A DNA stretch of 6,354 nt from Ruminococcaceae bacterium UBA3220 (GCA_002363095.1 DEWC01000043.1:1-6354); one strand, 5' to 3'; counted from the stretch's first letter, positions 1-5,666 are shown. A program made the numbers and translations. The notes: generated by a model not told the origin, from the sequence alone.

Positions 1-1169
1 ATTATTTCTTCTTCGGTTATGTTTTTATTGATAACATTTCTGAGCCTTTGTGTTCCGGCTTCGGCGGCAAATGTAAGCCCGCTTTTCCTTACATGATTGA
101 TTTTTTCAAGAAGTTCATCGGAAAAATTATCTATGCGAAGGCTCGGGAGCGATAAGCTTATTCTTTCTTTCTCCGTCCAGTCAAGCATTTTATTAAGCAG
201 GTTTTCCAAGTCCCTGTAATCGCTCGTGCTGAGCGACGAAAGTGAAATCTCATCATAACCGGTACTGTCGCAAAGTGCCTTTGCCTGCCGGCAGATTGTT
301 TCAACCGACTTTTCTCTCACGGGACGATAGATGAATCCCGCCTGGCAAAATCTGCACCCTCTAATGCATCCGCGAAAAATTTCCTGAACCGCCCTGTCGT
401 GTATGATTTCAATGTAAGGAACAACAAATTTTTCAGGGTAATAGGTTTTGTCAAGGTCATATTCTATTCTTTTTCTCACCGGAAACGGCAGGTCGTCAAA
501 CTTAGGTGAAATTGATAAGACGGTGCCGTCCTCCTTATAATCAACATCATAAAGCGAAGGAACATAAACACCCTCGATTTTAGAAGCCTCGCGCAAAAAA
601 TCCGATTTTGAGCCGCCGTTATGTTTATACTTTTTATAAAGGTCAATAACCTCCAAATCGGCTTCCTCGCCCTCTCCTAAAAAGAAAATATCAACAAAAT
701 CGGCAAGAGGCTCGGCGTTACAGGTGCAGGGTCCGCCCGCAACGACCAACGGCGTAAAATCTGTGCGGTCCTTTGAAAGGAGCGGTACTCCGGCAAGTTC
801 AAGCATATTCAAAACATTCGAATATGAAAGTTCATACTGTAGTGTAAAGCCTATAAAATCGAAATCCTTTATCGGGTCGCGGCTTTCTATGGCAAAAAGA
901 GGAATATTGTTATTACGCATAACCGATTCAAAATCCGGCCAGGGAGCAAAAACTCTTTCGCACCAGATATCCTTGCGTTCATTAAAAAGCGAATAAAGAA
1001 TTTTTATTCCCAAGTGCGACATACCGACTTCATAATTATCGGGAAAGCAAAACGCAAATCTTATATCAATTTCGGATTTATCCTTTATAACACTGTTGAT
1101 TTCTCCTCCCGAATACCTTCCGGGCTTTTGTACGGTTAACAACAGTTGTTCAAATCTCTTTTCGTCCAT
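1..1169 (-). CDS. B12-binding-type radical SAM protein, TIGR03960-like (3' end cut by window edge)
   Basis: The first 389 residues are present and the C-terminus lies beyond the left edge. The start is supported by an AAAGGA-like ribosome site just upstream and by the family-typical opening (QKPGRYSGGE at about residues 14-23). A cobalamin-binding-like N-terminal half carries GFTLQY (107-112), GGPC ending at Cys148 and GEGEE (165-169). The radical SAM [4Fe-4S] motif follows as Cys268-x3-Cys272-x2-Cys275, and FAAEAGTQ (367-374) fits the FAPEAGT signature of this family, with Pro replaced by Ala. Such proteins use S-adenosylmethionine and an iron-sulfur cluster for radical chemistry. The substrate is unknown for this family. 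In Clostridia the gene often sits upstream of a DUF2344 gene, RNase G and rplU-rpmA, so those may follow off the left edge (family knowledge). It lies 18 bases after the HTH-SOR gene and is probably co-transcribed with it. The family call is firm, the biochemical role is not. Confidence 0.9.
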   Translation of the reverse strand, partial: MDEKRFEQLLLTVQKPGRYSGGEINSVIKDKSEIDIRFAFCFPDNYEVGMSHLGIKILYSLFNERKDIWCERVFAPWPDFESVMRNNNIPLFAIESRDPIKDFDFIGFTLQYELSYSNVLNMLELAGVPLLSKDRTDFTPLVVAGGPCTCNAEPLADFVDIFFLGEGEEADLEVIDLYKKYKHNGGSKSDFLREASKIEGVYVPSLYDVDYKEDGTVLSISPKFDDLPFPVRKRIEYDLDKTYYPEKFVVPYIEIIHDRAVQEIFRGCIRGCRFCQAGFIYRPVREKSVETICRQAKALCDSTGYDEISLSSLSTSDYRDLENLLNKMLDWTEKERISLSLPSLRIDNFSDELLEKINHVRKSGLTFAAEAGTQRLRNVINKNITEEEI

Positions 1170-1187
1170 AACGCCAATCCTTTTAAT

Positions 1188-1772
1188 TTAAATTTCAGTT
1201 AAAAAAAGTCCGTGTTTGTTGCAATAGTAATAAATTCGTTCTACCTTTGATATTTTAAACCGCGCCTGCGCGTTACCTTCGGGATATAGTTTTAATAATT
1301 CATAACCGTTATCTTTGACTGCGGCAATAAAAGAAATGTAATGCAATTTTGTCATTTCGTGCGAAACGGTAAGAAAGTATTCATCTTCAACCCTTTGAAT
1401 TTGAATATTATGATTATAATCCGGCTTTTCAGGCTCAAGCGGAGGAAGTGTTAAACCGTGACAACCGACAACCGCCTCGCCCGAGGAAAAAATAACATTA
1501 CCGCAAATCGGACATACATACAGTTTTGTACGAAGAATATTGAATGATTTATTCGTGTTAACAATATCTTCGCCCGACATAAGTTCAACAACCGATACGC
1601 CTAACGCCTTACAAAGCGGTTCAAGAAGGCTTATATCGGGGTATCCCCTGCCGGTTTCCCACTTTGAAACCGATTTATCGCTTACGGAAAGCATTTGAGA
1701 AAGCTGTTGCTGGGTCATCTTTTTTTGTTCGCGAAGACGTTTTATCATGGCGCCCGTTACATAAGTGTTCAT
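1188..1772 (-). CDS. XRE-type HTH regulator fused to a desulfoferrodoxin/superoxide-reductase-like domain
   Basis: Numbering here follows the longer reading frame from 1784; the chosen start is its Met5, giving 194 residues. Residues 12-68 are a classic XRE helix-turn-helix (IKRLREQKKMTQQQLSQMLS, then SVSKWETGRGYPD). Residues 88-198 resemble desulfoferrodoxin. A rubredoxin-like knuckle has Cys91-x2-Cys94 and Cys108-His109. The SOR-like part keeps the expected ligand pattern His125, His142-x5-His148 and Cys188-x2-His191. In SORs these hold a mononuclear Fe(His)4Cys centre that reduces superoxide. The catalytic Glu-Lys just before the first His is replaced by Tyr123-Asn124, so a sensing role is more likely than enzyme activity (inference). 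The start at 1772 is preferred because GGAG lies 6 bases upstream, whereas the ATG at 1784 has AAAAGG directly abutting it. The gene has its own promoter, probably self-regulated, and leads into the radical SAM gene. Similar HTH-SOR proteins occur in other Clostridia, from memory. Confidence 0.88.
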   Translation of the reverse strand: MNTYVTGAMIKRLREQKKMTQQQLSQMLSVSDKSVSKWETGRGYPDISLLEPLCKALGVSVVELMSGEDIVNTNKSFNILRTKLYVCPICGNVIFSSGEAVVGCHGLTLPPLEPEKPDYNHNIQIQRVEDEYFLTVSHEMTKLHYISFIAAVKDNGYELLKLYPEGNAQARFKISKVERIYYYCNKHGLFLTEI

Positions 1773-1778
1773 ATAAAT

Positions 1779-1782
1779 CTCC
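1779..1782 (-). promoter_or_regulatory. Ribosome binding site that decides the HTH-SOR start
   Basis: GGAG on the minus strand lies 6 bases before the ATG at 1772. It overlaps the alternative upstream ATG (1784-1782), which has only AAAAGG with no spacer in front of it. This favours the shorter 194-residue product. Confidence 0.6.
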
Positions 1783-1804
1783 ATCCTTTTATAAGACTAT
1801 GGAA

Positions 1805-1833
1805 ATTATAAAACCCTGCGACGCAAAAGTCCA
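1805..1833 (-). promoter_or_regulatory. Sigma-A-type promoter of the HTH-SOR gene
   Basis: On the minus strand a -35 box TGGACT (1828-1833, four of six matches) is followed by a 17-base spacer and a perfect -10 box TATAAT (1805-1810). Transcription would start near 1798, about 25 bases before the chosen ATG. The -35 box sits inside a repeated element, so the promoter is probably repressible. Confidence 0.75.
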
Positions 1834-1851
1834 CCTACGCAAAGTAGACCT
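1821..1851. repeat. Tandem imperfect repeat with dyad symmetry over the -35 box (candidate operator)
   Basis: Two adjacent copies are seen on the plus strand: ACGCAAAAGTCCACCT (1821-1836) and ACGCAAAGTAGACCT (1837-1851). The same stretch holds an imperfect inverted repeat, AGGTCTAC (1851-1844, minus strand) and GTGGACTT (1834-1827), separated by 9 bases and matching at 6 of 8 positions. It covers the -35 box of the HTH-SOR promoter. XRE proteins commonly bind such dyads near their own promoters, so an autoregulatory operator is the likeliest reading. As RNA the same dyad could form a stem with two G-U pairs, but the U tract after it is short, so a terminator for the upstream operon is less convincing. 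Confidence 0.5.
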
Positions 1852-1860
1852 CAAAACCGA

Positions 1861-2559
1861 TTATTTTATCCTCAGTGATTTAAGATATTCCTTTTGCTCG
1901 CCGGCTATACGGTAACTTTCAACCGCTTTTTGAACGGTTTTATTATGCACCCACTTATCAAGTGCTTTCTCTTCCAGATATTTTACCGCCTCGTCATACC
2001 GCTTTGCAAGTGCGGTTGCAAAATACCACGCTATCATCATATTAATGTAATAATCTTCCGATTTGATTTCTGCGACTTGTTTCAGATACTTTTCATCGAA
2101 GTTTTCATCCAAAAAGTGTTGCATCAACATACCGATACCGAAACGAACAGTATAAGTCCTGTCGGAAAAAATCCAGTTTTTTATATCACCTGCAAGTTTA
2201 TCGGTATTCTTTGCAAAAACCTTGGGAGAAAGCTGGTCGCAGGTTGCCCAATTGTCAATATACGGCAAAAAATCATTTACCTGCCCTAAACATTTATCGA
2301 AATCTTTTGTAAGCGAAATGATAAATGAATGAAGTTGGTTTTCGTCAAAATAACTATGCGGCAGGTCGTTGAGAAATAAGTCAATATTTTCATATTCGGC
2401 ATATGTTTTTGCAAGCGAGCGAAGCAACGGCGTCCTGACGCCTATGATGGTTTCGGGCTTAACGGTAGGAATGAGTTTTACCTGAAAATCGCGGTATTTT
2501 TTATCTTGCTTTTCAAAAAGCTCGGTTTGGATTTCTTTTGTTATATTCTTTGCTTTCAT
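1861..2559 (-). CDS. AlkD-like DNA alkylation repair protein (HEAT-repeat fold)
   Basis: This 232-residue protein fits the DNA_alkylation family (PF08713), all-helical HEAT-like repeats typified by Bacillus cereus AlkD, a glycosylase that removes 3-methyladenine and 7-methylguanine without base flipping. The hallmark segment IDNWATCDQL puts Trp104 and Asp108 at the same spacing as AlkD Trp109 and Asp113, and Arg139 in TYTVRFGI matches the AlkD arginine. The third key aromatic, AlkD Trp187, seems absent: the matching stretch is QKAVESYR (210-217) with Ser or Tyr there. Length agrees with the family. The start is supported by AAGGTG 7 bases upstream. It follows the TfoX-like gene by 32 bases and is the last gene before a new promoter. 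The fold is firm. Glycosylase activity is plausible but unproven because of the changed pocket residue. Confidence 0.9.
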   Translation of the reverse strand: MKAKNITKEIQTELFEKQDKKYRDFQVKLIPTVKPETIIGVRTPLLRSLAKTYAEYENIDLFLNDLPHSYFDENQLHSFIISLTKDFDKCLGQVNDFLPYIDNWATCDQLSPKVFAKNTDKLAGDIKNWIFSDRTYTVRFGIGMLMQHFLDENFDEKYLKQVAEIKSEDYYINMMIAWYFATALAKRYDEAVKYLEEKALDKWVHNKTVQKAVESYRIAGEQKEYLKSLRIK

Positions 2560-2591
2560 TTTTCCACACCTTGTTTTTTGCCAAATTCCCT

Positions 2592-2891
2592 TTATCGGGA
2601 TATTTCATCCGCTATTTTTTTAATCAGTTTTTTAAGAAAATCTCTGTCTTCGACTTCTTCTACAAGAAGCATATCTTTACCTCCGGGATAAGGTCTTTCG
2701 TGCCGTGCGTTGGGCATAAAAGAAACCGCCGATTTAGTGGGCTTTACCAAAAACCGGTCATCATATATTCCGCCTATCACCTTACCGCGAAAGTAAATTA
2801 TGTATTCACCCATCATTTTTCGATATGATATTTCGGGGATATCGGACAATTGTTCTGAAACAAAAACGAAGTATTCTTTGCTTGAAGCCAT
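2592..2891 (-). CDS. TfoX/Sxy N-terminal-domain protein
   Basis: A 99-residue protein matching the stand-alone TfoX N-terminal domain (PF04993). The signature is RKMMGEYIIYFRGKVIGG (24-41) followed by DDRFLVKPT (44-52), which forms the central beta sheet, then a charged C-terminal helix (80-98). In gamma-proteobacteria full-length TfoX/Sxy switches on competence genes with CRP. The short Firmicute versions lack the C-terminal domain and have no established function, so competence should not be assumed. AGAGGT lies 5 bases before the ATG. It sits 13 bases after the channel gene and 32 bases before the AlkD-like gene, within the same putative operon. Confidence 0.88.
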   Translation of the reverse strand: MASSKEYFVFVSEQLSDIPEISYRKMMGEYIIYFRGKVIGGIYDDRFLVKPTKSAVSFMPNARHERPYPGGKDMLLVEEVEDRDFLKKLIKKIADEISR

Positions 2892-2904
2892 AATTTACCT
2901 CTTA

Positions 2905-3462
2905 TTAAAACTTGATGGGCTTTTCTTTCTTTTTTTGAGGAAAGATCCACCACGCCGAGACAAGCGCAACGATTATAAACGCCGGTATCGGACAAAAGCC
3001 ACCCAAAACCGCTGCGGCAAAATAGGTAATAAGACTTACTATGCCTCTTAATGTCCAGCGGAATTTTTTATTATCCTCTCGAAGTATAAGATAATACATT
3101 ATGTGAAAAGCCACACTTGCCAAAAACATATCCGAAAAATAAACGAATAACGGCAGAAAAGATTTCGGATAAGTACCGACCCACGCCGTTGCAAATGGAA
3201 TAAAGGACATCACAAAAAGCCAAACGATATTGCACCAAAGTATTTTTACATTTATTTTTTCAGCGATTTGAAATATGTGGTGATGATTTACCCAGTAAAT
3301 TGCAATAAAAAAGAAGCTGATAAGATATGCAAAAAGGGTCGGCATCAAGGCCAATAGGTCCGCAGGCTTATCCCCCGCCGGCTGTTTGAGTTCCAAAACC
3401 ATAATCGTAATTATTATCGCCAAAACGCCGTCGCTGAACGCTTCCAATCTGTTTTTCTCCAT
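2905..3462 (-). CDS. TMEM175-family (DUF1211) potassium channel
   Basis: A 185-residue integral membrane protein carrying the family signature RxxxFSDG (Arg5 to Gly12, RLEAFSDG) at the start of helix 1. Predicted helices lie at about 9-25, 40-60, 73-95, 104-127, 138-156 and 158-175, giving the six-helix topology of bacterial TMEM175. Bacterial TMEM175 proteins are tetrameric potassium-permeable channels in the cytoplasmic membrane whose selectivity comes from hydrophobic residues on helix 1 rather than a TVGYG filter. Here the matching stretch after FSDG is rich in Ile and Leu. The basic tail KKKEKPIKF fits a cytoplasmic C-terminus. GAGGTGA lies 6 bases before the ATG. It is spaced 16 bases from the TIGR04076 gene and 13 from the TfoX-like gene, so it is probably in the same operon. 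Its physiological role is unknown. Confidence 0.9.
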   Translation of the reverse strand: MEKNRLEAFSDGVLAIIITIMVLELKQPAGDKPADLLALMPTLFAYLISFFFIAIYWVNHHHIFQIAEKINVKILWCNIVWLFVMSFIPFATAWVGTYPKSFLPLFVYFSDMFLASVAFHIMYYLILREDNKKFRWTLRGIVSLITYFAAAVLGGFCPIPAFIIVALVSAWWIFPQKKKEKPIKF

Positions 3463-3478
3463 TAAGTTTCACCTCATA

Positions 3479-3781
3479 TTATTCGATCGCTTCGAGCAAA
3501 AAACTTACCGGGCGAAAGCCGTCATTACAGGAAATCATTGCCGATTGTTTGTTTTTCATCCAACCGTCATAAAAATCCCCTCCGCCGTGTGCCAAAGCAA
3601 AGACAAAGGGCGATACCGTTTCCCACGCACTATCGCAAAAGTTTTCGGGTTTCTTTGCATTTTCGGATATAAATGTTTGACCGAGTTTCATTTCGCACGC
3701 GTGCTCTATCGGGTTTTCATATTGCTTTATCAAATCCTCGTAACACGCCATTCGCATAACGGTAATCTTAACCTTTTCCAT
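3479..3781 (-). CDS. TIGR04076 family protein, function unknown
   Basis: A 100-residue protein recognised as TIGR04076 from its start (EKVKITVMRM), the segment FCDSAWETVSPFVFALAHGGG (split around residues 48-68) and the close SCNDGFRPVSF (84-94). Four cysteines are present (13, 29, 49, 85). Those in the FCD and SCNDG motifs are family hallmarks, which suggests a metal or redox site, but no activity has been assigned. The protein looks soluble, with no signal peptide or membrane segment. AAAGG about 8 bases upstream supports the start. It lies 12 bases after the GNAT-YoaP gene and 16 before the channel gene, inside the long putative operon. Confidence 0.88.
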   Translation of the reverse strand: MEKVKITVMRMACYEDLIKQYENPIEHACEMKLGQTFISENAKKPENFCDSAWETVSPFVFALAHGGGDFYDGWMKNKQSAMISCNDGFRPVSFLLEAIE

Positions 3782-3793
3782 AAAATCAACCTT

Positions 3794-4540
3794 TTATTTT
3801 GAAATGAGTTTTAAAAATCTTTTATCATTCATTTGCTCGTTTGTAAGCCAAACACCATCCAAAAAGAGCGAATAGGTAGTAACCGGCGTGGGAGCGTTTT
3901 GCGCCTGCTCCTTTGATGTAATATGTATCGCCTTAAACTGTATACCGTTTTCCTTTGCTGTATTTTCTACAACAGGCACATATTTTGCATTAAACGGACA
4001 TTGGCTTGTGTAATATAAAACATAACCTTTATCGTCAATATGCGGATGTTTTGCACAATCTTTGAATTCAGGTACAACAGCATCGGCAAAAAAAGGCAGA
4101 TACCAAAGTTGAATGCCGTTGTCGGCGGTGTCGCAAACCGAAAAGCCCTTATATTCAAGATATTTCGGGTCGGAAAGGAAGGGCTTTTTCTTGGCAGAGG
4201 AAAGAATACAAAGTCCCTTTTTGCCCTTCTCTTTGCTATCTCTTATGCACTCGCTTAACAGGTCATTTGAATAGCCGTGCCCCTTAAAAGAACCGGAGAC
4301 CCATAGGCAGTCAATATACATATAACCTTGCGCTTTTATCGGTATCCACGCATTTTCGGCGGGGATATATTCAATAAAACATTTCCCCCGCTCAGCACTT
4401 TTAAGAAAGACAAGTCCATCATTAAAACGGTCGGATAGCCAAGTCTTTTTTGACAAAACCTGAATATCAGAGTTGTTTGAAATGGCACAACAAATATGCT
4501 CGTTTTCGATATTTTGACCGGTAACCCTAATGTATTCCAT
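3794..4540 (-). CDS. GNAT N-acetyltransferase with C-terminal YoaP (thioredoxin-like) domain
   Basis: A 248-residue protein. Residues 1-150 are a GNAT acetyltransferase, with acetyl-CoA-binding motif A at about 78-94 (CLWVSGSFKGHGYSNDLL); the usual Gln/Arg of Q/RxxGxG/A is Ser84 here. Residues 172-248 resemble the YoaP domain and look thioredoxin-like: a strand, then SQCPFNAKY with Cys181-Pro182-Phe183 as in glutaredoxins but without a second cysteine, then TPVTTYSLFLDG around a possible cis-proline at Pro219. The acetylation target is unknown; the tail could bind substrate or partner. The start at 4540 is chosen because GGAGG lies 4 bases upstream. The same frame stays open to an ATG at 4645, but that would overlap azlD by about 75 bases and adds a non-family sequence. 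It is 29 bases after azlD and 12 before the TIGR04076 gene. Confidence 0.88.
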   Translation of the reverse strand: MEYIRVTGQNIENEHICCAISNNSDIQVLSKKTWLSDRFNDGLVFLKSAERGKCFIEYIPAENAWIPIKAQGYMYIDCLWVSGSFKGHGYSNDLLSECIRDSKEKGKKGLCILSSAKKKPFLSDPKYLEYKGFSVCDTADNGIQLWYLPFFADAVVPEFKDCAKHPHIDDKGYVLYYTSQCPFNAKYVPVVENTAKENGIQFKAIHITSKEQAQNAPTPVTTYSLFLDGVWLTNEQMNDKRFLKLISK

Positions 4541-4544
4541 ATAT

Positions 4545-4549
4545 CCTCC
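4545..4549 (-). promoter_or_regulatory. Ribosome binding site that decides the GNAT-YoaP start
   Basis: A full GGAGG on the minus strand lies 4 bases before the ATG at 4540. It selects that codon over the longer reading frame that begins inside azlD at 4645. Confidence 0.75.
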
Positions 4550-4569
4550 AAAACGCATTTTATTTAAAA

Positions 4570-4881
4570 TTAAAAAACAAGTTGTATCAACAACATATAA
4601 GCCACCGTTCCCGATAAAATGCTTATAAGCGGATTTCGTTTCCATACTTGCAAAGCTATTACAACCGCAACGGCGATAAGTTCGGGAATACCAAAATATT
4701 TTACACTGAAATCTATGTCTTTAAGGCAATATATAACAAGCATACCGATAATCGCAGGTGGCAATACATCGCCTAAATAGGTTATGTATTCGGGCGTCTT
4801 TTTCTTGAAAACAAAAAAGGGCAAAAACCGTATCACCAAAGTCGTGAGGGACATGGTAGCGATAATATAAACGGTTGTCAT
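4570..4881 (-). CDS. azlD: Branched-chain amino acid exporter small subunit, AzlD family
   Basis: A 103-residue hydrophobic protein with about four membrane helices, the normal AzlD size. Family landmarks are TTLVIRFLPFF (13-23), YLGDVLPPAIIGMLVIYCLK (35-54), and a C-terminal WKRNPLISILSGTVAYMLL (80-98). AzlD pairs with AzlC in the cytoplasmic membrane to export branched-chain amino acids and their analogues (Bacillus subtilis AzlCD confers 4-azaleucine resistance; BrnFE in corynebacteria is the analogous system). Its start overlaps the azlC stop in an ATGA arrangement (4878-4881), so the two are translationally coupled and made together. The cargo here is inferred from family and not proven. 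Confidence 0.93.
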   Translation of the reverse strand: MTTVYIIATMSLTTLVIRFLPFFVFKKKTPEYITYLGDVLPPAIIGMLVIYCLKDIDFSVKYFGIPELIAVAVVIALQVWKRNPLISILSGTVAYMLLIQLVF

Positions 4882-5564
4882 ATCTTTTCCACGCCCCTTT
4901 TACGAAATACTGTCAAAACAAGGGTCATCAACAAGAGGGCTGGTATCAAAAAGAATTCGGTACCGAACACCAAAAGACAAATAATTGTCGATAACAGTCC
5001 CGTAACGGCGGGAAAGTGGTTTTTGTTTGTGAGCCATTGTTCGGTAAAGGAAGCGACAAACAGCGCGGTCATTGAAAACTCGACTCCTGCCGAGGAAAAC
5101 GGCAGAAAATTGCCTATAATATTGCCTATAATACCGCCCGCTATCCAATAACTGTGGTTAAAAAGCGAAACATAAAACCTATACCGGTCGGGCTCGACCC
5201 CATCGGGGACCTTTCCGTCGGATAGTATCGAATAGGTTTCATCAGTCAAGGCAAATATCATATACGGCTTATATTTCCCCGCGTCTTTATATTTGTTCAT
5301 AACCGAAATGCTGTAAAAAAGATGCCTGCCGTTGACCATAACGGTCGTAATCAGCGTGTTTATTACCGATGCGCCGGATGCGATAAGTCCTACACCCACA
5401 TACTGCATTGAACCGCCATAAATAACTATGCTCATGGATGCTGCCCATAAAACGCCGTATCCGGCTTTTCTAAGCAGAATACCGAAACCGATGCCTAAAA
5501 AAATATAGCCCGCCAAAACAGGGATCGATGTTATAAACGCTTGTCTTATTGTCTTGTTTTTCAT
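4878..5564 (-). CDS. azlC: Branched-chain amino acid exporter large subunit, AzlC family
   Basis: A 228-residue membrane protein, the usual AzlC length, with several predicted helices (about 12-32, 38-61, 64-78, 138-156, 163-175, 186-218). Family motifs are YGGSMQYVGVG (49-59), VNGRHLFYSIS (77-87) and FALTDETYSIL (104-114). It forms the main transport subunit with AzlD for export of branched-chain amino acids. The start is bounded: an in-frame TAA lies only two codons upstream (minus strand TAA GAT ATG), so no longer protein is possible. The ribosome site before this ATG is weak (GGGATAAGAT), and a short ORF ends across the start codon, so coupling is conceivable. It is probably the first gene of the seven-gene run. 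An AsnC/Lrp regulator, often found next to azlCD, is not seen here. Confidence 0.93.
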   Translation of the reverse strand: MKNKTIRQAFITSIPVLAGYIFLGIGFGILLRKAGYGVLWAASMSIVIYGGSMQYVGVGLIASGASVINTLITTVMVNGRHLFYSISVMNKYKDAGKYKPYMIFALTDETYSILSDGKVPDGVEPDRYRFYVSLFNHSYWIAGGIIGNIIGNFLPFSSAGVEFSMTALFVASFTEQWLTNKNHFPAVTGLLSTIICLLVFGTEFFLIPALLLMTLVLTVFRKRGVEKI

Positions 5565-5599
5565 ATCTTATCCCATAAACCCCCAAAATGTCCGGACAT
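5561..5599 (-). CDS. Possible 12-codon leader ORF overlapping the azlC start
   Basis: On the minus strand an ATG at 5599 opens a frame reading MSGHFGGLWDKI and ending at a TGA (5563-5561) that overlaps the azlC ATG as ATGA. AGGAG lies only 1 base before its start, which is tighter than normal, so efficient initiation is doubtful. It contains just one Leu and one Ile, so it is not a classical branched-chain attenuation peptide. It could couple translation into azlC, whose own ribosome site is weak. It may equally be chance. Confidence 0.22.
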   Translation of the reverse strand: MSGHFGGLWDKI

Positions 5600-5600
5600 T
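5587..5600. promoter_or_regulatory. Perfect 14-base palindrome upstream of azlC (candidate operator)
   Basis: AATGTCCGGACATT is a perfect inverted repeat with no spacer, 22 bases before the azlC start and in the only sizeable gap of the right half. Such a site suits a dimeric repressor acting on the azlC operon. No regulator gene adjoins it, so the binding protein is unknown. It also contains the start codon of the short leader ORF. Confidence 0.4.
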
Positions 5601-5637
5601 CTCCTATGATAAAAACGATGCGCCCAAAACGCTCCTA

Positions 5638-5666
5638 ATCATACTATATTTAGAAACTACGACCAA
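5638..5666 (-). promoter_or_regulatory. Weak candidate promoter for the azlC operon
   Basis: On the minus strand TTGGTC (5661-5666, three of six matches) is followed by 17 bases and TATGAT (5638-5643, five of six). Transcription would start near 5631, giving a leader of about 67 bases that includes the palindrome. A better -35 (TTGTCA, 5671-5676) exists but has no well-placed strong -10. The exact promoter is uncertain. Confidence 0.33.

Noticed and set aside
724..996. Plus-strand open frame of 90 codons
   Set aside because: It lies wholly inside the radical SAM gene on the other strand, has no family resemblance and no ribosome site.
1664..2289. Two plus-strand open frames (1664-1915 and 1894-2289)
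   Set aside because: Antisense shadows of the HTH-SOR and AlkD-like genes, with Cys- and Phe-rich products that look like no known protein.
3386..3802. Plus-strand open frame of 138 codons
   Set aside because: It spans the TIGR04076 gene and part of the channel gene in antisense. Both of those have clear family motifs and ribosome sites.
3986..3999. Second GGACATT resembling half of the azlC palindrome
   Set aside because: It is inside the GNAT-YoaP coding sequence, encodes part of the conserved CPFN stretch, and has no matching half-site.
4541..4645. Longer N-terminus for the GNAT-YoaP protein
   Set aside because: The extra 35 residues are azlD sequence read in another frame, and GGAGG marks the start at 4540.
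4900..5148. Minus-strand frame of 82 codons inside azlC
   Set aside because: Out-of-frame shadow of the AzlC coding sequence, rich in Arg, Tyr and Cys and without a ribosome site.
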